A stretch of DNA of 53,806 bases. It comes from Myxococcales bacterium (GTDB lineage: Bacteria > Myxococcota_A > SURF-8). This document shows positions 17,157-24,902 of the stretch, piece by piece (the first letter of the stretch is position 1; every line of letters begins with the position of its first letter). A program made the position numbers and the translations under genes. Under the pieces are notes generated by a model that was not told the origin of the DNA, ran no database searches, and saw only the letters and a program-made list of their open reading frames with translations. The stretch lies in NCBI GenBank assembly GCA_003598065.1, contig QZKR01000046.1, positions 1 to 53,806 of the forward strand, read 5' to 3'.

Positions 17157-19514
17157 ATGAGAGAAGCGCCAATGCCGATCCGCAAGCTCAAACCCGCTCA
17201 GTTGCGCCGCAGACTCGATCCCGCTCACCTGCCGTTCAAAACCACCCGCGAGGTGACGCCGCGCAGGGTCACGCTCGGCCACCAGCGCGCCATCGACGCC
17301 ATTCATTTCGGGCTGTCGAATCACATGAAGGGGTTCAACATCTTTCTGTTGGGCGACCCCGGCAGCGGCAAAACGTCGATTCTGCGAAAATTGCTGATCG
17401 AGAAAGCCAAACGGGATCCGACGCCTTCGGACTGGATCTACGTATACAACTTCAGCGATCCGAACTGTCCCCTGGCATACGCATTGCCTGCCGGGCGCGG
17501 CGAGCTGTTCCAGCGCAGCATGGCCGGCCTCGTGCAGGAATTGAAGCGCGTGATTCCGAAAACCCAGGAGGGCGAGCGCTATCTTGAACTCGGCCAGAAA
17601 ATCGAGACGACCTACCGCAAGAAAGAAGAGCGCGCCCTTAAAGATCTGCAGCGCCTCGGCCGGGAGAACGACCTGAACATCGAACTGGTGTCCGGCGAAC
17701 TGTTGATTCAGGTCGTGCGCGAGGGCCAGACGCTCGACCACGAGCAGTTCGAACTGCTTTCCGCCAAGGAGCGGCAGTACTACGAAACCAAGGTTCGCAA
17801 GATCCACGAGTCGCTCAGCGATTATCTGCGTTTGCAGCGCAAGCTGGAGCGCGAGAAGCAGGAGCGCATCCGCAAGTTCGAACACGACCAGATTCTCAAG
17901 ATGACCGAGGGCATCGTCGATGACCTGAAGCTGCAATTCAAAGACGTGCCGAAGCTCGACGTCTGGCTGGATCAACTCTGGCGGCACATCCCCGAGGCGT
18001 TCCGCGAATACCAGAAAGCGCAGGAGGACGGCGATTCCGGAGTGGAAGGCCCGATGGCCGTGCGCCCGCCGGAATTCCATCAGTTCCGGGTGAAGCTGCT
18101 CGTGAACAACAAGGACACGGTCGGCGCGCCGGTGGTCTTCGACACGAACCCCACCTACAACAATCTCGTCGGCTGCGTGGAGTATCAGGAACAGTACGGC
18201 ATGCTCAACACCGACTTCACGCTGATCCGCGCCGGTTCGCTGCATCGCGCCAACGGGGGTTATCTTGTCATCCAGGTGAACGATCTGATGAAGAGCATCT
18301 TCGCCTGGGATGCGTTGAAGAAATCCCTGCGCAACAAGGAAGTGCGCATCGTCGAACTGGACATCGAGCCGCGCGCTCGCGCCACCGTGAGCCCCAAGCC
18401 CGAGCCGATCCCGTTGCAAACGAAGGTGATCCTTATCGGCAATTACGAAGCCTATTATTTTCTTCTGAACTACGACGAGGACTTCTCGCGGCTCTTCAAG
18501 GTGAAGGCCGAGTTCGACGACGTCGTGCCGCTCACGCGGGACAACACCGTCCGCTACGCCGAGTTCATCGCCAGGCTGATCGAAGAGGACAAACTTCTCC
18601 CCTTCCACGCCTCGGCCGTGGCGCGCATCGTCGATGAAGGATCGCGGCTCGCCGAGCATCAGAAGAAAATCACGGCGCGCTTCATTCACATCATCAACCT
18701 GGTGTCCGAGTCCAATTACTGGGCGCAAGTGGAGGGAAGCGAGGTCGTCCAGGGGCAGCACATCACCAGGGCGCTTAAAGAACGCAGCTTCCGCACGGGC
18801 AAGATCGAGTATGAAATGTACGAGCACCTGCGCGAGGGCTCGGTGCTGATCGACGTGAAGGGCAGCGTCGTGGGGCAGATCAACGGCATCGCCGTTTACG
18901 ACATGGGCGATCACGCTTTCGGCATCCCGTCGCGAATCACGGCGCGGACTTACGTCGGCCGCCAGGGCATCCTCAACATCGACCGCGAGGTCCGTCTTTC
19001 CGGCCAGATCCACAGCAAAGCCTCGCTGATTCTCGTCGGTCTGATCGGCGGCCTGTACGCCCAGGAGAAGCCGCTCTCCATGGCGGCCTCCGTGTGCTTC
19101 GAGCAGATGTACGGCGGCGTCGAGGGCGACAGCGCCTCCTGCGCGGAACTGTTCGCGCTGATTTCCTCGCTGGCCGGCGTGCCGGTCGATCAAGGCATTT
19201 GCGTCACCGGTTCGGTGAACCAGCGCGGAGAAGTACAGCCGATCGGCGGCGTCAACGAGAAAATCGAAGGCGTCTACCGCATCTGCAAAGCCCGGGGACT
19301 GACGGGCCGGCAGGGCGTGGTCATTCCGGTCCAGAACATCGTCAACCTGATGCTGGACGACGAGGTCGTGGAGGCGGTCGAGCGCGGCGAATTCCATGTC
19401 TGGGCGATCCGCACGGTCGATGAAGGCATCGAGGCGGTGATGGGTCTGCCCGCCCGCGAAGTGCACAAACGGGCTCTGCAACGCTTGCAGCAGTTCAAAA
19501 CGGCGCTGGAGTAA
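17157..19514 (+). CDS. LonB-like ATP-dependent protease (AAA_32 / Lon S16 peptidase)
   Basis: 785 aa. The N-terminal ATPase module has Walker A GDPGSGKTS (residues 66-74) and a long coiled-coil insertion (about 145-260). The C-terminal S16 peptidase domain has the catalytic dyad: S659 in GDSASCAEL and K702 in GGVNEKIEG. It lacks the LAN N-domain of classical LonA and matches the AAA_32-type cytosolic Lon-like group of Proteobacteria. No membrane segment is visible. The ATG at 17157 has little ribosome-site support. Met6 (17172) has GAGAAG upstream and may be the true start. Confidence 0.92.
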   Translation: MREAPMPIRKLKPAQLRRRLDPAHLPFKTTREVTPRRVTLGHQRAIDAIHFGLSNHMKGFNIFLLGDPGSGKTSILRKLLIEKAKRDPTPSDWIYVYNFSDPNCPLAYALPAGRGELFQRSMAGLVQELKRVIPKTQEGERYLELGQKIETTYRKKEERALKDLQRLGRENDLNIELVSGELLIQVVREGQTLDHEQFELLSAKERQYYETKVRKIHESLSDYLRLQRKLEREKQERIRKFEHDQILKMTEGIVDDLKLQFKDVPKLDVWLDQLWRHIPEAFREYQKAQEDGDSGVEGPMAVRPPEFHQFRVKLLVNNKDTVGAPVVFDTNPTYNNLVGCVEYQEQYGMLNTDFTLIRAGSLHRANGGYLVIQVNDLMKSIFAWDALKKSLRNKEVRIVELDIEPRARATVSPKPEPIPLQTKVILIGNYEAYYFLLNYDEDFSRLFKVKAEFDDVVPLTRDNTVRYAEFIARLIEEDKLLPFHASAVARIVDEGSRLAEHQKKITARFIHIINLVSESNYWAQVEGSEVVQGQHITRALKERSFRTGKIEYEMYEHLREGSVLIDVKGSVVGQINGIAVYDMGDHAFGIPSRITARTYVGRQGILNIDREVRLSGQIHSKASLILVGLIGGLYAQEKPLSMAASVCFEQMYGGVEGDSASCAELFALISSLAGVPVDQGICVTGSVNQRGEVQPIGGVNEKIEGVYRICKARGLTGRQGVVIPVQNIVNLMLDDEVVEAVERGEFHVWAIRTVDEGIEAVMGLPAREVHKRALQRLQQFKTALE

Positions 19515-19569
19515 AGGGCTGGATCGGCGATCGGAGAATTTGCGGTCAATCGTCTTCGTTTTTCTCGTG

Positions 19570-19680
19570 GTGTGCCATGCTTGGAGCTTGCGACAAGCGT
19601 GAAGTGGCGCAGGATGGATAACTTGTTATCCATCAAATTCATGGCAACCGGAGATGATGGATAATAAATTATCATCCTAC
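19570..19680. repeat. Composite of palindromic repeats: family A half-copy plus family B hairpins
   Basis: 19570-19600 carries the GTGTGCCATGCTTGGAGC arm. 19613-19634 is a perfect 10-bp hairpin GATGGATAAC-TT-GTTATCCATC. 19654-19680 is a degenerate second hairpin. All are non-coding, between the LonB-like gene and the DUF2513 gene. The rest of the 283-bp gap shows no other feature. Confidence 0.65.
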
Positions 19681-19797
19681 AAAACTGGGCGGCGAATGGC
19701 AGGATGGCTGTGGGAGGATGTTGTGGATGGGCTGTGATCGGTTCTCGGGCAACAGAAATGAACTGTTGTGGTTGGAAAACTGGATAGGAAGGATCCG

Positions 19798-20205
19798 ATG
19801 AAAATAGACCTCGAGTATCTGAAAAATTTACTAGAAGCTTTTGAGTCAGCGGAGACTCCGGTTACTGACATCAATGAGCTTAAGGAGAAAGGCTTCCTTG
19901 AAAACGAGGATGTCTTTCTGTTCCACCTGCAAATTATGGAGGATGAGGGTCTCGTTCAAGGAAAGCCCGACGGGGGACTTGGGTACACCAGATCCATTAG
20001 TGGAGGCGTTTATTGGAGCGATGTTCCACTACGGTTGACATCTCAGGGGCATCAGTTTCTGGACTCTCTCCGAAACAAAGAAGTCTGGAACGCCATCAAA
20101 ACAGGCTTCAAAGAGCATTCAATCGGAACTCTGTTGACGATATCCAAAGATCTGTTGAATGGTTTCCTCAAGAAAAAGGTGTCAGCTCTGATAGATGAAG
20201 ACTGA
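19798..20205 (+). CDS. DUF2513-like small protein
   Basis: 135 aa. The family-like C-terminal segment LTSQGHQFLDSLRNKEVW follows a winged-helix-like N-terminal half (DINELKEKGF, HLQIMEDEGLVQ). DUF2513 proteins are small, of unknown function, and often found in phage or other accessory DNA. The start is supported by AAGGAAGG upstream of ATG 19798. Base composition is clearly A+T-richer than the genes on either side, and both flanks hold the palindromic intergenic repeats, so recent acquisition is likely. No partner gene is present. Confidence 0.75.
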   Translation: MKIDLEYLKNLLEAFESAETPVTDINELKEKGFLENEDVFLFHLQIMEDEGLVQGKPDGGLGYTRSISGGVYWSDVPLRLTSQGHQFLDSLRNKEVWNAIKTGFKEHSIGTLLTISKDLLNGFLKKKVSALIDED

Positions 20206-20290
20206 CTTTGGCTCTCTGGAACAGAGGTAGGTCGGCAAATTTCTTGCCCGACCTTCGGTCTCGCTCGCGGACACCTACATGTCGCAAGGG

Positions 20291-20568
20291 CAGGTGGCCT
20301 GCTTGGGAAAATCGAGCCTGACGGTTTGGTGTGCCATGCTTGGAGCTTGCGACAAGCATGTCTTCGCAGAGCCCATGCCTGTCGCAGGGCTCCAGGCATG
20401 GCACACTTCAGGCAGGTCCACCCGCCGGACAGGTGGCCTGCTTGGGAAAATTGAACCTGACGGTTTGGTGTGGCATGCTTGGAGCTTGCGACAAGCATGT
20501 CTTCGCAGCCCATGCCTGTCGCAGGGCTCCAGGCATGGCACGCCTCAAGCCGGCTACCCAATTGTTTA
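20291..20568. repeat. Two tandem copies of a 139-bp unit containing family A palindromes
   Basis: Copy 1 begins at 20291 and copy 2 at 20430 (CAGGTGGCCTGCTTGGG in both), about 90% identical by eye. Each contains an inverted pair GTG(T/G)(G/C)CATGCTTGGAGC ... GCTCCAGGCATGGCAC. Frames read through here are artefacts. The 383-bp gap between the DUF2513 gene and pgsA holds nothing else I can support. Confidence 0.8.
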
Positions 20569-20588
20569 GGGAACTTTGCTGTCTGCGG

Positions 20589-21266
20589 TCAATCGTCTTC
20601 TTGTGCGTCGGCTGTCGGCTCGGCTTCTTCGTCGCGGCTGGCGCGGATGCGCTTCAGTTCGCGTAAAAAGCCGCTGAAATAGTCGATCGCCGAGGTGATG
20701 GAGAACACCAGCGAGAGGTAGAGGAAGACCATGCCCATGCGGTGGAAGTCGAACTCGCCGATGTAAATGCCGAAGTTGATGACGTAGGGGTAATGCAGGA
20801 CCAGCCCCACCAGCGCGATCATCTGAAAGGCGGTTTTGTACTTGCCGAGCGGCTTGGCGTCGATCACCAGGCCCTCCGACGAGGCGATGGCGCGCAGGCC
20901 GGTGATGGTGATCTCGCGCGCCAGAATCACGGCCACGATCCACAGATCCATGCGCTTCATCGCCAGGAGCGTCAGCAAGATCGAAAGGACGATCAGCTTG
21001 TCGGCGAGCGGATCGAGGAACTTGCCGATCAGCGTGATCTGCTTGCTTCGACGCGCCAGGTAGCCGTCGATCCAGTCGGTCAGGGCGGCGGCGGAGTACA
21101 GCACGGTGGCCAGAAACGCCGAAACCAGCGTATCTTCGAGCATCATCAGACACACGGCGGGAATGACGACGATCCGCGCGAGCGTGAGGATATTGGGCAG
21201 GTTAAAGAATTCCTGCAACAGCGTTTTGCGGATCGGTCGGCGTGAGCGTTGACGGACGGCGTCCAT
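20589..21266 (-). CDS. pgsA: CDP-diacylglycerol--glycerol-3-phosphate 3-phosphatidyltransferase
   Basis: 225-aa integral membrane enzyme that makes phosphatidylglycerol phosphate from CDP-DAG and glycerol-3-phosphate. The CDP-alcohol phosphotransferase motif (DG-x2-AR-x8-G-x3-D-x3-D) is complete: DGYLARR at its start and GKFLDPLADK at its end. FNLPNILTLARI near the N-terminus is typical of PgsA. About five membrane segments are present. The tail is acidic and charged (EEAEPTADAQEDD). GGGAGA precedes the ATG. Confidence 0.93.
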   Translation of the reverse strand: MDAVRQRSRRPIRKTLLQEFFNLPNILTLARIVVIPAVCLMMLEDTLVSAFLATVLYSAAALTDWIDGYLARRSKQITLIGKFLDPLADKLIVLSILLTLLAMKRMDLWIVAVILAREITITGLRAIASSEGLVIDAKPLGKYKTAFQMIALVGLVLHYPYVINFGIYIGEFDFHRMGMVFLYLSLVFSITSAIDYFSGFLRELKRIRASRDEEAEPTADAQEDD

Positions 21267-21335
21267 GACTGGTCTCCCGAGAGGCTTGTACCACGCGGTG
21301 GGATTTGCCGCAAGTTCGCGCGCCGCGCTCGGATA

Positions 21336-21866
21336 CTACGGAGCGCCGCCGGTCCGTTTGCGCCGCCGTTTCGTGCTGTCGATATTCATCGAAAGATAAA
21401 TGTGGGCCATGGGACTGCCGAAGCCCATCTTTTTGAAGAAGGAGAGCGCCTCGGCGTTGTTGGCCTCGGTATCGACGAGCAGAATGCGCGCCCCGTCCTC
21501 GACGATCGCATCGATAAACGCCTTTAGAAGCCTCTTGCCGACCCCGGAGTTCTTCAGCGAGGGATCGACGCCGATCCAGGTCAGATAGCCGTATTTCCAG
21601 GACGACTTGCTCTTCTCGATCGTCGTACCCAGCACGAAACCGCGCACTCTCCCGTTGACCTCGGCGACGAGGCAGAGGTCGGGGTCGGTCTGAAAGAAGT
21701 CCACCACCTCGAATTCGTCCCAGGTGCGGTAGAGGTTGGGGAGATCCTGGGAGGTGAAGAGTTTCTCCCCCAGGTGGAAGACGGTCGCCAGGTCGTCGAT
21801 GTCCATCGGCCGGATCTCGACGGAATGTCGGCCGTTGGCGTCCGTTTTTTTCGTGGCAGCTTTCAT
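21336..21866 (-). CDS. GNAT-family N-acetyltransferase
   Basis: 176 aa. It has the acetyl-CoA-binding pyrophosphate loop NSGVGKRLL after the beta4 strand YLTWIGVDPSLK, and the C-terminal ALSFFKKMGF motif of the GNAT fold. The tail is basic (KRRRKRTGG). The acceptor substrate is unknown; protein N-terminal, amino-acid and antibiotic acetylation are all possible. It stands between marC and pgsA on the same strand. Confidence 0.88.
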   Translation of the reverse strand: MKAATKKTDANGRHSVEIRPMDIDDLATVFHLGEKLFTSQDLPNLYRTWDEFEVVDFFQTDPDLCLVAEVNGRVRGFVLGTTIEKSKSSWKYGYLTWIGVDPSLKNSGVGKRLLKAFIDAIVEDGARILLVDTEANNAEALSFFKKMGFGSPMAHIYLSMNIDSTKRRRKRTGGAP

Positions 21867-21931
21867 CGCCTCACCGAATGACAGTTGGGAAATACAGGGG
21901 ATTGGTTTTCGTCGGCTTTGGGCCTCAAGAT

Positions 21932-22567
21932 TTATCGGGCGAGCGCCGGCATCATTTGCATGAGTCCGCCGATGATGAATTCCACGCCGAGCGCGGCGAG
22001 CAGGATGCCGAAAAGACGGGTGAAGATGTTGATGCCGGTCTTTCCCAAGGCCCTGCCGATCGGCTCGGCCAGCATCAGGGAAACGTAAGTCAAAGCTCCC
22101 GTCGCGGCGCAGGCGGCGACGACGTAAAGATTGTCGGCGAGACCGACGGCCTGGTATCCGTAAAGGATCGCCGTGCTGATGGCTCCCGGCCCCGCCAAGA
22201 GGGGGATCGCCAGAGGCACGATGGCGATGCTCTCCTTGCTCGCCGCCTCTTCCTCCTCGCCGGGCGTGACTTTTGTCCTGGACCGCTGGCCGTGGAGCAT
22301 GGAGATGGCGGTGAGCAGCAGCAGGATGCCGCCGGCGATGCGGAACGAGCCGATGCTGACGCCGAAAAAGTTCAAGAGCGCCTGACCGATGAACACCGCG
22401 CCGATGAGAACAACCGTCGAGGTGAGCGTCGCCGTGCGCGCGATGGCGCGGCGCAGTTTTGCATCCTGCCCTTCGGTCATCCCGATGAAAAGCGGCACCG
22501 CGCCCAGCGGATTGACGATCGCGAAGATGCCGATGAAGGTTTTGATGTAGTCGAGCGAATTATCCAT
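21932..22567 (-). CDS. MarC-family integral membrane protein
   Basis: 211 aa with about six membrane segments. Family features include FAIVNPLGAVPLFIGMT near the N-terminus, FRIAGGILLLLTAI, and PLAIPLLAGPGAISTAI in the middle. MarC proteins are inner-membrane proteins of unclear function (once thought to be antibiotic-resistance related). Complete and ordinary. Confidence 0.92.
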   Translation of the reverse strand: MDNSLDYIKTFIGIFAIVNPLGAVPLFIGMTEGQDAKLRRAIARTATLTSTVVLIGAVFIGQALLNFFGVSIGSFRIAGGILLLLTAISMLHGQRSRTKVTPGEEEEAASKESIAIVPLAIPLLAGPGAISTAILYGYQAVGLADNLYVVAACAATGALTYVSLMLAEPIGRALGKTGINIFTRLFGILLAALGVEFIIGGLMQMMPALAR

Positions 22568-22815
22568 CGTGGTCCGCCAATCGCCGGTCGGTCAACCTTG
22601 GCCGGGCCGGACAGGCGGGATTATAAGGAAAAATGCGAGAAAGGGTAGGGAAATCCAGGGAAAAGCGAGGAAAAAATAGGATTCGAAAATTTTCGCGGGA
22701 AGGGGATTGCCATTGTAACATTTTAAGTATAAGGTTCGGCCATTTGGGAAAAGGACGCCCGGGCTGATGTCGGGCGAAGGCGGAAAAACACGATGCAATC
22801 CCAGGGGGCGTGGCG

Positions 22816-24864
22816 ATGAAACTGGCCTACACCTACAACCTGCAGATCATCAACCGCGAGGAAGAGGCGGAGTACGACCGGCGGGAAACGGTCGATGCGA
22901 TCGCGGGAGCGCTGAACCGGCTCGGGCACGAAGTGGAGATGATCGAGGTCTCCGGACCGGCGTCCCGCGTCGTGGCGCGTCTGGAGGCGATCAACCCGCA
23001 GCTCGTGTTCAACACCGCCGCCGGCCGCGCCGGCCGCCATCGCGAGGCGTTCTTTCCCGGCCTGTTCGAGGAGTTGAGCCTGCCCTACACCGGCTCGGAC
23101 TCCTACGTCTGCACGCTCGCCCTCGACAAGGCGCTGACCAAGAACCTCGTCGCCGCCAACGGCATCCTCACGCCGAAGTGGGAGTTCGTCCGCACCATGG
23201 ACAACTGGACCCCGCCGGCTTTGCGCTACCCGTTGATGGTCAAACCGAACTACGAAAGCGCCTCCAAAGGCATCACGCAGGAGTCGGTCGTCGAGAATTT
23301 CAGCGAGCTGTCCGACCGGGTCCGCGATCTGCTGCAACGCTTCCGCGAAGGGATCATCATCGAGGAGTACATCGAAGGCCGCGACGTGGTCGTCCCCTTC
23401 CTGGAAAAAGCGTCGCCGAAAACGGGCGGCATTCTCGCGCCGGCGGAATATCTGTTCTCGCCTGTTTCCATCGCCAACAAACGTTATCTCATTTACGATT
23501 ATGCGCTGCAGCACGACGACGACGCGCATGTCGCCGTCAAGGCCCCGGCGGATCTGAACGAGCGGCAGATGAAAGAGATCGCCGAGGCGTCGCGGAAAAT
23601 TTACGGCCTGACGGGCATCCGCGATCTCGGCCGCATCGACTTCCGCATCACGCCCGACGGCAACATCTATTTCATCGAAGTCAATCCGTTGCCGAGCTTG
23701 GAACTCGGCGCGACGATTTACGCTTCGGCGGAGATCGATGGAATCAAGGGAACGGACGCGGTCTTGAAGGCGATCATCAAGAGCGCCGTGTCGCGCTATG
23801 GTCTGGAATCGGCGATGCGCACGACAGCCAGGAAAACGGCTTATCGCGTCGCCCTCACCTACAACCAGAAGCGCATCGTGGCGCATAGCGCCAACGACGA
23901 CGACCGCGAGGCCGAGTACGATTCGCCCAAAACCATCAACTCGATCACCGAAGCGATCGCCTCATACGGCCACGAGGTCGTGCCGATCGAGGCGACGGCG
24001 GAGCTGGCGGCGATCATCTCCTCTTCGGACATCGATTTCGCCTTCAACATCGCCGAGGGCATCCGCGGCCGCAGTCGCGAGTCGCAGGTGCCGGCCATTC
24101 TGGAGCTTCTGGACATCCCCTACACCGGTTCCGATCCGGCGACGCTTTCCATCACGCTGGACAAAGGTCTGGCCAAGCGCATCGTGAGGCAGGCCGGCAT
24201 TCTCACGCCGGAGTTCATGCTCATGCGCACCGGCAAGGAGAGACTTCCCAAAGCCATGCGTTACCCCGTCATCCTAAAGCCGAACCTCGAAGGCAGCTCG
24301 AAAGGCGTGATGGGCGTCAACGTCGTGGAGGACGAGAAGAGCCTGCGCGAGACGGCGCAGGCGCTGATCGCCCGCTACAAGCAGCCGGTGCTTGTCGAAG
24401 AGTTCCTGTCCGGCCGGGAGTTCACGCTCGGCCTGCTGGGCGAGCACCGTCCCAAGGTTCTGCCGCCGATGGAAATCATCTTCACCAATCCCGACACGCT
24501 CCGGCCGGTATACTCCTTCGAGCACAAACTGGCCGTAACGCCGGAAATCCGCTACGAAGCCCCCGCCCAGGTGGATTCCAAGCTGCTGAAGGATATGCAG
24601 CGCGTGGCGCGCGGCGCGTTCATGGCGTTGGGATGCGCCGACGTGGCCCGCATCGACGTGCGGCTCGACGGCAAGGGACGCCCGCACTTCCTGGAGTGCA
24701 ACCCGCTGCCGGGACTGACGCCCGGCTGGTCGGACTTGTGCCTCGTCGCGCAGGCGGCCGGCATCGACTATCGGACGCTGATCGGCGAAATCATGGCCCC
24801 GACGATCCGCAAGCTCAAGGAGCGCAAGCAGCGGCCGGAGGTCAAGACGATTCCCGTCGTCTGA
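22816..24864 (+). CDS. Tandem fusion of two D-Ala-D-Ala ligase-like ATP-grasp domains
   Basis: 682 aa made of two homologous halves (about 1-335 and 345-682). Each half starts with a similar strand (LAYTYNLQ and VALTYNQKR), then a short-spaced YDRRETVDAI / YDSPKTINSI helix, and PYTGSD. Each has an ATP-grasp core with a metal-binding end (FIEVNPLPSLELGA and FLECNPLPGLTPGWS). Both halves keep the Asp/Glu and Asn metal ligands, so both may be active. The classical Ddl loop GRxGExGxxQG is replaced by NTAAGRAGRHREA and EGIRGRSRESQ. The product could be a peptide-like bond between unknown carboxylate and amine substrates. ATG 22816 follows GGGGG. Confidence 0.87.
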   Translation: MKLAYTYNLQIINREEEAEYDRRETVDAIAGALNRLGHEVEMIEVSGPASRVVARLEAINPQLVFNTAAGRAGRHREAFFPGLFEELSLPYTGSDSYVCTLALDKALTKNLVAANGILTPKWEFVRTMDNWTPPALRYPLMVKPNYESASKGITQESVVENFSELSDRVRDLLQRFREGIIIEEYIEGRDVVVPFLEKASPKTGGILAPAEYLFSPVSIANKRYLIYDYALQHDDDAHVAVKAPADLNERQMKEIAEASRKIYGLTGIRDLGRIDFRITPDGNIYFIEVNPLPSLELGATIYASAEIDGIKGTDAVLKAIIKSAVSRYGLESAMRTTARKTAYRVALTYNQKRIVAHSANDDDREAEYDSPKTINSITEAIASYGHEVVPIEATAELAAIISSSDIDFAFNIAEGIRGRSRESQVPAILELLDIPYTGSDPATLSITLDKGLAKRIVRQAGILTPEFMLMRTGKERLPKAMRYPVILKPNLEGSSKGVMGVNVVEDEKSLRETAQALIARYKQPVLVEEFLSGREFTLGLLGEHRPKVLPPMEIIFTNPDTLRPVYSFEHKLAVTPEIRYEAPAQVDSKLLKDMQRVARGAFMALGCADVARIDVRLDGKGRPHFLECNPLPGLTPGWSDLCLVAQAAGIDYRTLIGEIMAPTIRKLKERKQRPEVKTIPVV

Positions 24865-24902
24865 GGTCGCCGCAAGAACAAGTAAATCGTCAACTCCTCT
24901 TC

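Noticed and set aside
15690-19481. 1,263-aa open frame on the minus strand
   Set aside because: It is antisense to the acidic protein and LonB-like genes, which have clear motifs. High G+C at third positions produces long antisense frames, and its sequence shows no family pattern.
20275-20680. Several overlapping frames of 66-169 aa on both strands
   Set aside because: All arise from the 139-bp tandem palindromic repeats and contain repeated HAWS/MPCLE peptides typical of translated repeats.
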